A DNA stretch of 64,000 nt from Delphinapterus leucas (taxonomy: Eukaryota > Chordata > Mammalia > Artiodactyla > Monodontidae): positions 2,864,814 to 2,928,813 of the forward strand of contig NW_022098024.1 in the NCBI RefSeq assembly GCF_002288925.2. The letters run 5' to 3'. Of the stretch, positions 11,966 through 23,232 are shown piece by piece. The stretch's first letter is position 1. Every line of letters starts with the position of its first letter. Under the pieces are notes generated by a model. The model saw nothing but the letters and a program-made list of their open reading frames with translations, was not told the DNA's origin and ran no database searches. A program made the translations under genes and the position numbers.

Positions 11966-12585
11966 TGGTCACATACCAAGAACTTAGCATACATTATCTC
12001 AAGCATTCAGGAGTTTTACAAAGTAAAAGTAGCATTCTTAGGAGAAAAATCATATTTCCTTGGTAGAAGAGAAATTGTGAGGAGGACATGGGGTTCAAAT
12101 TCAGTTATGTCTGAATCTAATGTCTTGGGTCTTGATCACTATGTTATATTTCAAGTGAATGCTGTAATAGCATTTTGGGCAACTTGGAAAAATGCAAAAA
12201 TTGTGATTAATGAAGGATAAAATATAACTTGAAGACAGTTAATGCATAATAGTATGCAAATTGTTAAATTACTTTCTCTATAATGTTCTCCCCAAACAGA
12301 AATGCAAATATTGTCCTCATTAATATTATCTTAGTCTAAGACAGTTTTAGTTTACTAAATCTATTATTTATTTTTTTTCCTTACTGTTAAATGCCTCTAT
12401 CATTAGTGCTGTGGGAAAGAAAAGACCTCCAAATCATGGCAAATGCTTTGGTAATGAGAATTTTGTAGAGTGGGCTGAAGGGGCAAAATTCCCATTTTTT
12501 TCTCCATATACTTTTACTAAGGGCTACTTTTCTATGTCTATAATTGTTATAAAATACATTTTGTGTTAAGAAATACAAAACAGCT
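11966..12585. other. Unassigned non-coding DNA
   Basis: No gene or named repeat. A 105-codon frame starts inside the MIR at 11903 and runs to 12220, which argues against it being a gene. Confidence 0.45.
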
Positions 12586-12840
12586 TAGAGTGTTTGGGGT
12601 TATCAGAGGCAAGCTATTACATATAGAATGCATAAGCAACAAGGTCCTCCTGTAGAGCACAGGGAACTATATTCAATATCCTGTGATAAACCATATGGAA
12701 AAGAACACGAAAAAGAATGTATATATATGTATATATATATATATATATGACTGAATCATTTTGCTATACAGCAGAAATTAGCACAACATTTTAAATCAAC
12801 TATACTTCGATTTAAAAATTTTTTAATTAAAAAAAATTTT
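12586..12840 (+). mobile_element. L1 3' UTR fragment
   Basis: Contains 'aacaaggtcctcctgtagag', 'cacagggaactatattcaat', 'ctgtgataaaccatatggaa' and 'cagcagaaattagcacaaca', the usual 3' UTR order of this L1 lineage. It includes an internal (AT)n run at 12719-12748 and ends in an AT-rich tail. It supplies the distal 3' UTR portion that the large L1 at 30399-36237 lacks. Confidence 0.85.
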
Positions 12841-12895
12841 ATAGGGACTAATCCCATTGCTACTCTGTGCCTAAATAATACCTTTTAACAATGCA

Positions 12896-13287
12896 TGACG
12901 ATAAGTTAGAACACATAATGGCCTCCCCAAGATATCAAGTTCTAATCCCTCTAATTTGTAAATGTTATCTTATTTGGTTAAAGGATCTTTGCAAACGTGA
13001 GTTAAGGATATTGAGAAGAAGAAACTACCCTGGATTACTTGGCAGAAAGTAATGTGAAGATGCAGGCAGATACTGTAGTAATGTGAGCTCAAGCCAAGGA
13101 AGGCTAGAAACTATTAAAAACTAGAAAAGGCAGAAACAGAATTTCTCTTAGAGGCTCTGTAGAGATTGTGGTCTTACCTTGATTTTGGACTTCTAGCCTC
13201 TAGAACTGTGAAAGAATAAATTTATGTTATTTTAAGCCACCAAATTTATGGTAGTTGTTACAGCAGTCTCAGGAAATAAATACAGTG
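12896..13287 (+). repeat. MLT1-type MaLR LTR
   Basis: Landmarks of an MLT1 (ERVL-MaLR) LTR in order: 'cataatggcctccccaagat', 'ggatctttgcaaacgtgagt', 'ttggacttctagcctctaga', 'actgtgaaagaataaattta' with a polyadenylation signal, 'aagccaccaaatttatggta' and a degenerate end. It is a solo LTR with no internal retroviral genes. Confidence 0.75.
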
Positions 13288-14005
13288 CTTAAATATCACT
13301 TAAATGGTCAAAAGGAATAGTAGAAAGAAAAGAGAGCAGATGGCAGCAAAGATAGGTAGTAAAATAGATGTTCAGATTGGATTCTCTGTGTATCTATTTT
13401 GACTTGGAACCCAAAACAACAGGTGAAAACTCCCTACATATTCTAATGTGAAATGCTTGTCATCTCAGCAGTTCTTGCAAAAGGATGGTCAAAAACCAAG
13501 AGATAGAGAAAATGGTTTCTGATAATAGTTTGGTACAGAATCAGCCCAACCTTTCATTAAGGACATAGTAGGAGAACTATGACATATAAATTTACAGCAT
13601 AGAAGCAGGTATGAATGGTCAGTGGGGGGACAAAATAAAGGATTGCCTTTTTCTGATAATACCCAGCATATCCCACTTGTTTGACATAATTGTTGAAATG
13701 ATGGTATGTGAGGAAGATTAACCCACCATCTGGCTATCAATGTTCTATGTTATGACTATACCAATTGAAGTGAATATTCCAAGAAAAGAGGTACTTATAC
13801 TGCACTGAAGTTTTATATGCAGCCTTCCTGATATCCTGTCATCTGCTGATGTAAACAAGAGCTGTCCAGATTTATTCTGCAGTAGAGAGCACTGGATTTA
13901 AGAATCCAAACTAAATTTCTTTTACCCTTTCTTTCTACTTCTTATTCTGGAGGCTCATAGTAAGGAGTCACTGTAAAGTATTCACTATAAATTGTGTCTA
14001 TCAAT
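13288..14005. other. Unassigned non-coding DNA
   Basis: No gene or named repeat. Confidence 0.45.
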
Positions 14006-14080
14006 CTATGTCTGTCCATCTATTATCTATCTATCTATCATCTATCTATCTATCTATCATTTATCTATCTACTACTATCA
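14006..14080. repeat. (TATC)n tetranucleotide microsatellite
   Basis: Interrupted TATC/ATCT run of about 75 bp, likely length-polymorphic. Confidence 0.95.
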
Positions 14081-14186
14081 TTTGTCTACCCCTATCTGTA
14101 TCTTTCTCTCTTCCCTTTTCTCTCCTCCAACCACTTTCCTTTTGACTATGTATAGAGAAGTTTGTAAATGGACAAGATGGCTTTAA

Positions 14187-14720
14187 TGTTCTCTCAGCTT
14201 GACTAAATTTTAGACAGGCTTCTTCCTAACTCTGGCTCCTGATCTCCCTTTTCCTAGACTGTTTTATTTGTAATTGTAAGACTGTTCTCTATTACTCTGA
14301 GATGCAAATTTTTTTAAAGCCTCGTTTTTACAACCCAGGAATGTCTTTCTCTAGGACCTGGGGGTCATCCATTTGAAATGTAATCATCTAGGCAGATAAA
14401 GCCTCTATCTCCTATCCTCTGTGGGTAGGTAAGCAGGAGCCTACTTGGGTAGATGCCTCACTCCAAGTAGTAAAACTACCTCCTGCCATGAAGATAGGAG
14501 AAAGTTGATTTTTCCTATGGATAAAGCCAATTAGCAAATATGGATGTGTCTAAGAACTTCCAACCCTACCTTCATAAAAATGCGCCTGCCCTTTGTTTCA
14601 GAGGAGTTTAATTCAGGCTGAATTCTGAACTCATCCCTCTCCTCTATTGCAAGAGCCTTGAATAAAGTCTTTCTTGCCTGTTTAATATTGTCTGGAGCAA
14701 CTTCTTTTGTTTTGACACAA
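14187..14720 (+). repeat. Probable solo endogenous-retrovirus LTR
   Basis: A TATA-like cataaaaa near 14573 and AATAAA at 14661-14666 lie about 85 bp apart, the spacing of an LTR U3/R promoter and poly(A) signal. Sequence after the signal (ctttcttgcctg...) resembles U5 and may end at 'gacaca' (14714-14719). No clean target-site duplication or internal genes were seen, so ends are approximate and the class (perhaps class I) is tentative. Confidence 0.55.
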
Positions 14721-15282
14721 TACAGAAAGAAGCCAAGTAGTTACCTAAGTAGGTGTTTTTTGTTTTTGGTAAGTGCAGTCTATTTTGTAACTATGAGGGA
14801 AGAAAGTAGAAGCTGAAGGCATGGGTAATAATTTAAAAATTTTCTGAGCCTAAGTAACAACATATTTTCTTGAAAACCCCACTTAAGGTTCTGCTCATAT
14901 ATAGGCTTTTAAAAGACAGTTTATTTATTTATTTTTTTGGTGAAAGCAGAAATTTTGTTCATTTAGTAGTTTACTTATTTTAAAAAAGGTCAAGACTCAG
15001 AGTGACCATCTTGAAATTTTGGTTAACAATGTAATATAACCATACTTTTTGCTCCCCAGTGAAGACCAATTTAGTAATGTTATAAAACAACTGGGAATGA
15101 CTTCATCATCTTTCAGGATGGGAAAGAATGACAAATATATGGATCAATAATTCACATCACAGACGGTAGGAATTTTCCAGGCTTTGTGAAGGCACCGTGT
15201 ATATCCTTTGACCTCTGCCCTGTTTTAGCCTCATTCTTTAAAATAAAAGTTCATTTAAAAAATATTATAGAATTAAGAGAAC
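14721..15282. other. Unassigned non-coding DNA
   Basis: No gene or named repeat; short T tracts only. Confidence 0.45.
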
Positions 15283-15480
15283 TCTAGTCATGGAAAGGAC
15301 GTTAGAGATAACATAGTCTCAATACTTTCCTGGGTAAGAAAGTTGAGCTTCATAATGTATAAGTGACTTGACACAGATCACGTTACTAATGGAGTCATGT
15401 AGTCTTTGGACTGGATTCCGTTATATTTCGCTTCAGCCTCTGCAGAATGCAGAGTCCACTGCATTTTGAATTTTAATCTC
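15283..15480 (-). repeat. MIR-like SINE remnant, antisense
   Basis: 'aagttgagcttcataatgta' then 'agtgacttgacacagatcac' mimic the reversed MIR core (gaaactgaggc...acttgcccaaggtcac). It is highly diverged. Confidence 0.45.
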
Positions 15481-15589
15481 CTTTGTATATCAGTTTACTA
15501 ATTCGTTATTTCACTATTTTTAGTCTTATTTTGGGTTGTGTTTAATATATTTACATTGTTTTGATATTTATGTAGCTACAGTAGAAGGC

Positions 15590-15990
15590 AGCATTTGTGA
15601 ATCAGACCATTTTCACACTGTCCTACACTATTGAAGAGTACAGTGTTTGTGATTAAACAGCTGCCTTGTTTCAGCCCAGAGGCAGCTAAACTTCTGTGAT
15701 GACTAAGATGATCCCTGTTTATGTGACTTGTAATCAATTTGTAATTTTGGTTGAGTGCAATGAGACATTTGCATGAAAGCCCCAGATAGGGCACTGCTGT
15801 GCCCGGAGGCTGGGATTTGCAGGCAGTCCTCTGAAAGCGTCTTGCCTGCAGGAAATACAAATGAGGGTATTTTCCTCAACAGCAGAAATTAAACTGCAGG
15901 AAATCTTGTTTACGCAGTTATATTTTAAGACAACAGCACTCAAAATGTCATTCATGATTAATCATTATTATTATGATTGTCATCTTCAAT
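15590..15990. promoter_or_regulatory. Unique block, candidate conserved non-coding element / enhancer
   Basis: About 400 bp of non-repetitive sequence, richer in G+C than its surroundings, with a dense set of developmental transcription-factor-like sites. These include an E-box CAGCTG at 15658-15663, TAATCAATTTGTAATT-type homeodomain motifs near 15731-15746, a perfect octamer ATTTGCAT at 15767-15774 and TGATTAATCATTATTATTATGA near 15955-15976. Its function is inferred from texture only. The minus-strand open frames here (94 and 73 codons) look like chance. Confidence 0.35.
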
Positions 15991-16164
15991 CTATGGTTCT
16001 CTTTCCACTACCCTGAAAAATAAACCTAAAAAAAAGACAGGACACATGTTTATAATTCGGAAAAAGTGTGATTAATGTCCTCAGGTCTGCAAGTGGAATA
16101 AGACCAAATGGTAAAACTTTTCTTCATATTTGATAAATTATAGCTCTGTATATAGTAACATGAT

Positions 16165-16270
16165 ATTCTTAAGCCTCAGTTTTCTCATCTGTAAATGGAG
16201 ATAATAAAAAAAAGTCTCATCTAAATCACTGGATTTGTGACCAGCATGTAATATAGTATAGCTGAAAAAA
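16165..16270 (+). repeat. MIR SINE fragment
   Basis: 'taagcctcagttttctcatc' and 'tgtaaatggagataataa' are the conserved MIR 3' core motifs in forward orientation. Confidence 0.65.
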
Positions 16271-16569
16271 TATAAGCTATGAAAATAATATTCGTAGTAT
16301 TATGAATATGTCTCTGAAATGGCTAAATTATGAAAGTCCTAGAAATGGAAAATACAATTAATCATCCTTTAAGCAAGAAAGTATTGACATCGGCATTAAA
16401 GTGCATATATTATAATGATTATTCAGGTTTGAAAATACTGGATTCTTTTTATTGTATTTGGATTGTTAGATCTACTTTATACAGGTTGAGTAACCCTTTA
16501 GATTTGTTGCTAGACTGCACTGTTTGGTCTGCTAAGCCCTAATAATTTCTCTTTATATATTAATGTCTC

Positions 16570-16621
16570 TGTGTGTGGGGGGAGAGTGTGTGTGTGTGTG
16601 TGTGTGTATGTGTGTGTGTGT
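16570..16621. repeat. (GT)n dinucleotide microsatellite
   Basis: Interrupted GT run of about 50 bp, a potential Z-DNA former and polymorphic marker. Confidence 0.95.
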
Positions 16622-16714
16622 TAAAATGGTGGTTTTAAATTTATTTAAAAGGTTCTCAGATTTGGAAATACTCAGCAGTTTATTTGGTTTACCTTTTCAA
16701 TTAATGTAGGAAAT

Positions 16715-16820
16715 CCCAGCACTTACTTATAACATTTATTGATCATTTACTATGTTTCATGTTACATTATATTCTGACTTCTACTTAAATTTTTTCAGGA
16801 ACCAAATATTATTATTTCCA
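16715..16820 (-). repeat. MIR SINE fragment, antisense
   Basis: 'atttattgatcatttactat' and the following 'gtttcatgttacattata' recall the reversed MIR 5' half. Strongly diverged. Confidence 0.4.
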
Positions 16821-17109
16821 TAGTAGTACTATTCATTTGCAATTCAGAGAAAGCGTTTATTTCTGAAACCCAATACATATCCTAACACATGTTTTATAAT
16901 GGTTGGATGAATCCACTGTGGATTCAATAACAATTTAAACAAAATAAAAGAAAGAAGGAAAGAAAGATTTATTTGGATTTAAATGAGAGTATTATGTCTG
17001 GACTGATCCTGCAAATCTGAATGAGTCAGAGCTAGAAAACCATAATTAACATATTTTCCCTTGTTAGACCAAAAGAAAAGTAAAACAAAATTTAATTTTT
17101 TATAACAAA

Positions 17110-17335
17110 GGGGACTTTTCCAGGCAGTTATGCATTCCCTAATACTCTGAATGCTACATCCCAGTACCTGTGCCACCGTACGATGACTGTTTCCTGTGTC
17201 ATTGTACTATGACTTTCCAAAGGCCTTAATTGGTTCATAACTTGTGTGACAGCTAGGAAGTTTCACAGAACCAGGGAGCCTGGCAGCCCAGGGTGTCACT
17301 TACGCCCCACATTGTGGTGATTGTTCAGGAAAGAA
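17110..17335. promoter_or_regulatory. Unique block, possible conserved non-coding element
   Basis: Non-repetitive sequence with relatively high G+C for this window and no coding potential. It contains two related segments, 'gtacgatgactgtttcctgt' and 'gtactatgactttcc', about 30 bp apart. Constraint is unproven. Confidence 0.2.
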
Positions 17336-17684
17336 TTAAAAGAGCCAAAAGGAAATCAACTAATTTTCAATTCCTACCTTATCTGTATTGAAAAATGAAA
17401 TGCTTTCTTTCCCCACACCAGAGAAGCCATATTATGGTCTTAAAGTTCAGGATTCTATAGTCAGTCTATGAGTGGATGTAATGAGATTCTAAGTTGTGAA
17501 AGATGCAGGATATGAGCTCCTTTGATCCCATTAGAATTTGAAAGGTTTAGCTTTCCAGCTCAGACCTAAGAGAGCCAGGGTTTCTTTCCCTTGCTCGGCT
17601 GAGAACTTGACTGACACTGGCAAATTTCTTCCTGTAGCTATCAGTTGGGCTTTCTTAGACTTTCCTTTGTCTTAACCTTTCTTA

Positions 17685-17812
17685 GCCTTATCCACTAGAC
17701 ATTCACATATTTTATGAGGGCAGAGTCATATGGGCCTTGCTTATCATTATATCCTTGGGCTCTAACATAGTGCTGAGCACTGAAGATATGTACATTTGAA
17801 TAAATGAACAGA
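17685..17812 (+). repeat. L2 LINE 3' end
   Basis: 'ttatgagggcagagtcatat', 'atatccttgggctctaacat', 'agtgctgagcac' and the terminal 'tttgaataaatgaac' follow the L2 3' end order. Confidence 0.7.
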
Positions 17813-20690
17813 TTAACTTAATATCCAGTACAATCAATTGGATGTTAATAGGAGGGAGGAAAGAAGGACACTCAACATTTAGGTCAAATTGAACTGAAAG
17901 ATTTGAAGCATATGAGAGGGAAAAGGCCTTAGCTATGTGAATATGGAAGTCTTAGATTGGAAGACCTAATAATCTGTGCTCCAAAACAGAAGGCTTCTGA
18001 GAATGAAAGAGGTTGCTTTCTGGGTCAGACACTGGAACAGGAGTCATAAAGCATGACAGTTTGGGGTAAACCAAGAATTATGGGTACTCTAGATATAGAA
18101 GAATTCATTTGTGTCCAAAAGAGTGGGTAGAGTCCTTAAATTTTTATTGAGTATCGATTCTATACAAGGCTCTGTTCAGTATTGTTACATAGAATTTGTT
18201 AAATTCTAATAAAATCAAAAGGGCTTAACCAAGATCTTTTCTCTTTGACAAACTATGAATCACAAACTGTTCAATAAAAGCTTACCTTCTGCAAAGAAAA
18301 ACCATCAACTAGGCGATAAGTGAGAGGATTAATTTCAGACATACTCATAGGTCTGATGCATAGTCCCCAGACTCATAGGTCAATATGATCATTCCAGGAA
18401 GCATTACAACATAATTTGGGGCTCAAACTTTCAAACTAAAGTAAACATAATCATCATAACCTTAAAATTTTGACACCAACTATGTTCATCCTTTAATTTT
18501 TTATCCTCTGGAAATAAATTCAAAATGAATCTCAAGAATAATTTATTTTTTTATTGATATAAAAAATATATACATCTGCAAACTATTCTATAGCTTGCAG
18601 TAGGAATTTTCTCATTGTTGAAATTTATGCTGTTTATTTTCTTGATAATATAATAGAAAATGGATCTACGTATACAGTTCTTACTGAGGCCTTAATACTT
18701 AGGGGAAAAAAAGCCACTGAAAATATTTAAAGCATTTTAAAAAATATTGAATGGACAACTAAAGTTACGCATGTGTGGCATCTACAAATGTACCTCTAGT
18801 ACCACTTTGTTGGGTCCTTGAGGGGAAGGATGATATAAGATTCACCATTTCATGCTCTAGCTTTTCTTCAGTTTGAATTAGTGTTTTTTTCCCAGAGCAT
18901 AAGGTGATTGTTTCTCTTGGTGTTTCATTGACAGTACTGGTTGATGTCTGTTTTCCTAGTTTAATTTTCAACAGTGTCACTTTTTAGAAGATAAATTAAA
19001 TGATACCCCCTACCAGAGCCTGTCAACTAGTGGACAGACAATAAATGACTGTGGCATGAATTAATAACTACATGTCACATAGAAACTCTGTTCTATGTCA
19101 ATAGTCTTCAAATAGTATTCTTTTATCAGTAAAGTTAGAAAAAGTCCACACTTTGGGGATAGTGCTAATAATCTACAAGACATAGTCCTCCAAATAACTC
19201 ATTCCATACATGATGGAAGGTGGGTTTCTATTAAATTAGGATGCCTCCCAAATCAGTAAGAAGTATCCCTCATATTAATTCAATGAGAATTATAAAAATG
19301 CTATATGAATTTGTGCTAGTTTGGTCAAATTAAGAAGTGAGTTCCCAAACTGATGAGTAAGAAGGCAGTGGTGATGATTGTTGTGGGTATTAGAAAAAGA
19401 AAAGTTGAAGAGGATGAATTTGTTTGATTGACATCTAGGTTGCCTGGGACTTTCTAATCATAAGAAGAAAAATATTTTCATCAACTTGACACATTTATGT
19501 CATTAGGAGATTTAGATGCTGAGATTGATAACAAAAATCTCTTCTGATCTTCCAGTTCCCCTTACCCAGATACTCTATCTACCTTTTGACTTTCATTTTG
19601 AATCTCTCATTGCCTTCTCTTCTCAAGAAAGGTGGCACTGGCCAGCAAGCAGATATGGCATCTTGGTTCAATTGGCTGATTTCCAAGTCAGAATGAATCA
19701 ATGGCCATTCTAGTAGAAAACTTTCTTTTGAGAGATTAGTGCAAATCATTACGCCAGACCTTAATGCTGCCCAAATTAAATAAAGACCCTGAAGCTAGAT
19801 CCTAGAAAATTAGATCATAGATCATTTTAAATGAATCAAAATGTAGAATCTTGGAACTTTAAGTCTCAAACTGATTTTGGCCTCCTTCACTTTGGCCACT
19901 GCGAGAATGAAGAGAAAGAGGGGAAGCACACGAGCCTATTTGGCACTGCATAATTGAGGATGGCTCAAAATAGTTTTTCTAGTGGCCTGAAAAAAGTGTA
20001 GATTTCACATCCTGGAAATAGCCACCTCTGTGTTGCAACTGGGCCCTTGGCACATTACTGAAGAAAAATGCTTTTGTATAGACTCACTTCTTGTGCTTTG
20101 CTAGTCCTTACACTGTAGGTATAAGAGGTATTATTCCCCATTTGTTATCTTCCCCAAATCAGTCAACAAAAATACAATCTCAGACTAAAGCTTTTTTTTC
20201 TTAACTTTCTATTTCCACATCAAAACTATATACAATTTCTGTGGAACAGTTAGTTCTTCTGACATTCAGTGACTAAGATGCTCGTATTTTGGTATTGCCT
20301 ATCTGGAATGAAAAAGTAGGTCATGAAGTAAGTGGGATTTCTATTTTCTTCCTTAGGATAATCTCATCAGTAGACCCGCCTGGAAACTAGCTTTTAAAAT
20401 TCTGTGTCCAAAAGTCTTATTTAAATGCTGAGGGAAATTTTTGTTACTGTTTTTTATGTAAGTCCATTTTTTAAAAACAATAGTATATCTGAGAATCTCT
20501 CCTACTGAGGCATTGTGTAAAAGTTGTTGCGTTTCAAGCCTAGGGTCAGAATGGGTAATGTTAGCAAGAAAGCCATGGGCAGGGAACCCTAGCATCCCAT
20601 CCCAGGCTAGGTGTGTGGGTGTTAATTATATGACTGCTTTCTGCTCTCTGGGGAGGACCATGTCGCCTCTCCCAGGCAAAGGCACAACAT
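17813..20690. other. Unassigned AT-rich non-coding DNA
   Basis: Nearly 3 kb without a gene or confidently named repeat. Open frames are 80 codons or fewer and lack recognisable features. Confidence 0.5.
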
Positions 20691-20694
20691 TGGG

Positions 20695-20935
20695 TAAAGT
20701 ATCCAAAGCTCTTTCTTATTATTCTCTGGTTTCATTGACCTTATTTCTCTTCCAGGAGCACACTGTGCTTATTTCTGCCTTCAGGATTTTGCAATTGCTG
20801 TCTCCTCTCCTGGAATGTTCTGCTTCCAAAACATTGCAAATTAGCAGTATCTTACCATTCAATTATCTCAAATGTCACCTCCTCTGGATTTTGGTTTATT
20901 CATGGACTAATCTCTCTGCAAAATTATCTTACTGA
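20695..20935 (+). repeat. L2 LINE fragment
   Basis: 'cttcaggattttgcaattgc', 'tgtctcctctcctggaatgt' and 'atctcaaatgtcacctcctc' are the hallmark blocks of the L2 3' region. A 140-codon frame (20513-20935) runs through it and is explained by the repeat. Confidence 0.8.
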
Positions 20936-20944
20936 TTTTGTATC

Positions 20945-21530
20945 AGTCAACAAATATATCTTGAGGGGCATCTTTCCAGCACTGTTCAATATTTCCAGAA
21001 TACAAAGATGAAAGAAATAATCATAATGGTGTCTGTGCCATCAAGGAACTCAAATTGTATACATATGATAAGCATGTGAACAAATAAAGAACTGGAGGGG
21101 AATGCTATGTGCTAAGAAAAACATCAACTGTAACTAACCCTAGAGTAGACAGTAATTGAGGATGCTCCTTTAACTAAGTTGGGGTAAACTCATGACGAGA
21201 TTGTGTTTAAACTTGGATCTAGGTCTGTGATGATCTTGGAAATAAGCACTGCAAACAGAAGGCACACGAAGTACAAAGGACTGGAATAATTGTGAAAGAG
21301 AATGAAAACGAGTGAGGGAGTGAAGGGAGGTGAATTCTGAGTGGTTGATAGAAGCTACATGGGGTGAGCCTTTGAGAATATTGTCAGGGATTTGAATTTC
21401 ATCCAAGTTCAATGGGAAGCAAATGAATATTTTTTAAAAAGGGAGTGACAAGATGCTATTTAATACATTTTTGAACAATCCCTCTGGCGCTTTCCATGGA
21501 GAATGATTAGAAGAGTGGTACATTAGGAAA
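20945..21530 (-). repeat. Old LINE (L2/CR1-like) fragment, antisense
   Basis: It begins with 'cagtcaacaaatatatcttg' and 'catcaaggaactcaaattg' and continues with 'caatgggaagc' and 'gggagtgacaagatgct', an order typical of a long mammal-wide repeat usually found antisense to L2 3' ends. Family naming is tentative. Confidence 0.5.
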
Positions 21531-21972
21531 ATCAATGCTAGATTTGTTGTAGCAACGTATAAACTCTACTATTTCAGTGGTTTAACACAACCAAGTTTTA
21601 ATTTCTCATTGAAGTAAAGAAGGAAAGTGGGAGACTTTGATTTGATGAATTAGCAAAGATATGGCCTTCCTGTCATCTTATCATATGGCTATAAGTTTAC
21701 CACAAAAGAAGAATACTTCAGACAGGAAGTGACATATAGTATCTTCTCACAGTTCTATTTGCTAGAACTCAATCACATATCCAACCAAACTGCAACAGTG
21801 CTAGAAAATATAGGGAAGCAATTGATATTCTGTGAGCACTAACTGGACACGGCCGAGAAAGGGAAAACAATGTAGGCAAGAAACATGCTAGAAGGAAGTT
21901 TTGGAGTGAGAATAAATGAGCTGGAAGAAAAGACATTATGATCAGAGAGTGCTATATTTGAAATGGGTCGGG
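21531..21972. repeat. Probable ancient repeat, family not assigned
   Basis: 'gtagcaacgtataaactcta', 'ggtttaacacaaccaagttt' and 'agaactcaatcacatatcca' resemble an old mammal-wide LTR or hAT-type repeat. It is too diverged to name. Confidence 0.3.
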
Positions 21973-21997
21973 TTTTTTTGTTTGTTTGTTTGTTTTG
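21973..21997. repeat. (TTTG)n short tandem repeat
   Basis: A T tract followed by four to five TTTG units. Confidence 0.9.
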
Positions 21998-22334
21998 GTG
22001 AAGTACATATGACAATAGGAGTGTATTCCTAAGGAGGAAAATATCATTACTAAAGATAAAAATTGAGAAGCCATCTATTGAATGTGAAGTTTCCTATGCT
22101 TATGAAAGCAATATATATTTCCCAAACAATCATTTTCTCTATATCTTTATTTTTACTTTACCTTACTCTGATTGGCAATACTCTTTCTTTTCATCCTGAT
22201 TCAGTTAAATTTTGTTCTAAACTGAGAAGGCTATTTTCCCCTAACTCCTCTGTAGAATCTTTAAGAGTTTTCTCTATACCCTTCATGACCATCCATCGTT
22301 TGCCCACCTCCCCGCCCAGTTATTTCTGTGTTGG
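21998..22334. other. Unassigned non-coding DNA
   Basis: No gene or named repeat. The 95-codon frame at 22063-22350 has no protein features I can recognise. Confidence 0.45.
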
Positions 22335-22400
22335 AGTAACTAACTTGTAACTTTCTTGTTACAAGAAAGTAACTAACTTGTAACTAACTTGTTACTTTCT
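22335..22400. repeat. 33-bp imperfect tandem duplication with hairpin
   Basis: The 18-mer agtaactaacttgtaact occurs at 22335-22352 and again at 22368-22385, a 33-bp period. Between them actttcttg/tta/caagaaagt forms a perfect 9-bp stem with a 3-base loop. Confidence 0.85.
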
Positions 22401-22555
22401 GGAAAACAAATTGTTTTCCTTCCTTTCTTCCTCTCTCTTCTTTCCACATTTTTTAATTTATTGTCTATCATGAGCCAGTTATATGCTGCAAGAAAAAAAC
22501 TCTGAACTGAGTGTAGGAACGCTCCACTCATTTTAATTCCGCCTCAGTTTTGATG

Positions 22556-22650
22556 TTTATCCACCCAACAATATTCAAGAGATATTTATTAAACTCTTAT
22601 TCTGGGCAAGATTCTGAGAGAAGAGTTGGGGATAAAAAGAGTCACTAGAA
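22556..22650 (-). repeat. L2 LINE 3' end, antisense, left half of split copy
   Basis: 'caatattcaagagatattta' and 'ttctgggcaagattctgaga' are reversed L2 end. The element resumes at 23167 after the L1 insertion with 'ttattgagcttacattcaat', the normal continuation. This confirms that the L1 unit landed inside it. Confidence 0.7.
22634..22650. repeat. Target-site duplication, left copy (L1 at 22651)
   Basis: aaaaagagtcactagaa is repeated exactly at 23150-23166. Confidence 0.9.
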
Positions 22651-23149
22651 GCAGCCACACAGCACAGGGAGATCAGGTCGGTGCTTTGTGACCACATAGA
22701 GGGGTGGGATAGGGAGGGTGGGAGGGAGACGCAAGAGGGAGGAGATATGGGGATATATGTATATGTATAGCTGATTCAATTTGTTATGCAGCAGAAACTA
22801 ACACACCACTGTCAAGCAATTATACTCCAATAAAGATGTTTAAAAAAAAGAAAAAGAGTAAATTATGTAAAGGTAAATCTCCTTTGTAGAACATTTGGCT
22901 TATCTGTCATCTCAGTATACACAGGTAAAGCCTCTTTCTACTTGGTTATTGTGTATGACTTCTGGTTATACATCAGTATTATGGGTAAACACCAGGACTG
23001 ATCATTTGTTTTACTTACTGTTATCTGTATTCACTCTTCTCTATTTCCTCAGAGAGAAAGAAACAACTGTAATTTGTAAAATTTATATGCATAATAAAAG
23101 GAACAAAGCTTTTCTCTACTTATTAAAATATTTTTTTAAATCCTAAAAA
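22651..23149 (+). mobile_element. 5'-truncated L1 3' end with about 290-bp 3' transduction
   Basis: The L1 3' UTR runs from 'agcacagggagatcaggtcg' to 'ttatactccaataaagatgt' and a first A-rich tail near 22840-22858. Then come about 285 bp that are not L1, with ATTAAA at 23122-23127 about 17 bp before a second A tract starting at 23145, and AATAAA at 23093-23098. The 17-bp target-site duplication lies outside the second A tract, not the first. Both parts therefore arrived in one event: a source L1 transcript bypassed its own poly(A) signal and carried downstream genomic DNA along. Confidence 0.9.
22859..23144 (+). other. Transduced genomic segment (L1 3' passenger)
   Basis: Unique-looking sequence between the two A tracts. 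It is a tag of the source L1's 3' flank and should be findable once more in the genome beside the progenitor element. The 83-codon frame at 22895-23146 lies inside it and may be chance. Confidence 0.85.
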
Positions 23150-23166
23150 AAAAAGAGTCACTAGAA
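23150..23166. repeat. Target-site duplication, right copy
   Basis: Exact 17-bp match to 22634-22650, overlapping the end of the second A tract. Confidence 0.9.
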
Positions 23167-23232
23167 AGACATGTTTTTTTCCCTTATTGAGCTTACATTC
23201 AATTAGAAGGGAGGGGGATGGAAAACAGAAAA
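23167..23232 (-). repeat. L2 LINE 3' end, antisense, right half of split copy
   Basis: Continuation of 22556-22650 ('ttattgagcttacattcaat'), separated from it only by the L1 unit. Confidence 0.65.

Noticed and set aside
11903..12220. 105-codon frame beginning MGVGFEPRQ
   Set aside because: The start lies in the antisense MIR core (gggatttgaacccaggcagt), so it is repeat-derived.
20513..20935. 140-codon open frame, longest outside L1
   Set aside because: Its second half is an L2 LINE fragment in which the frame has no known protein.
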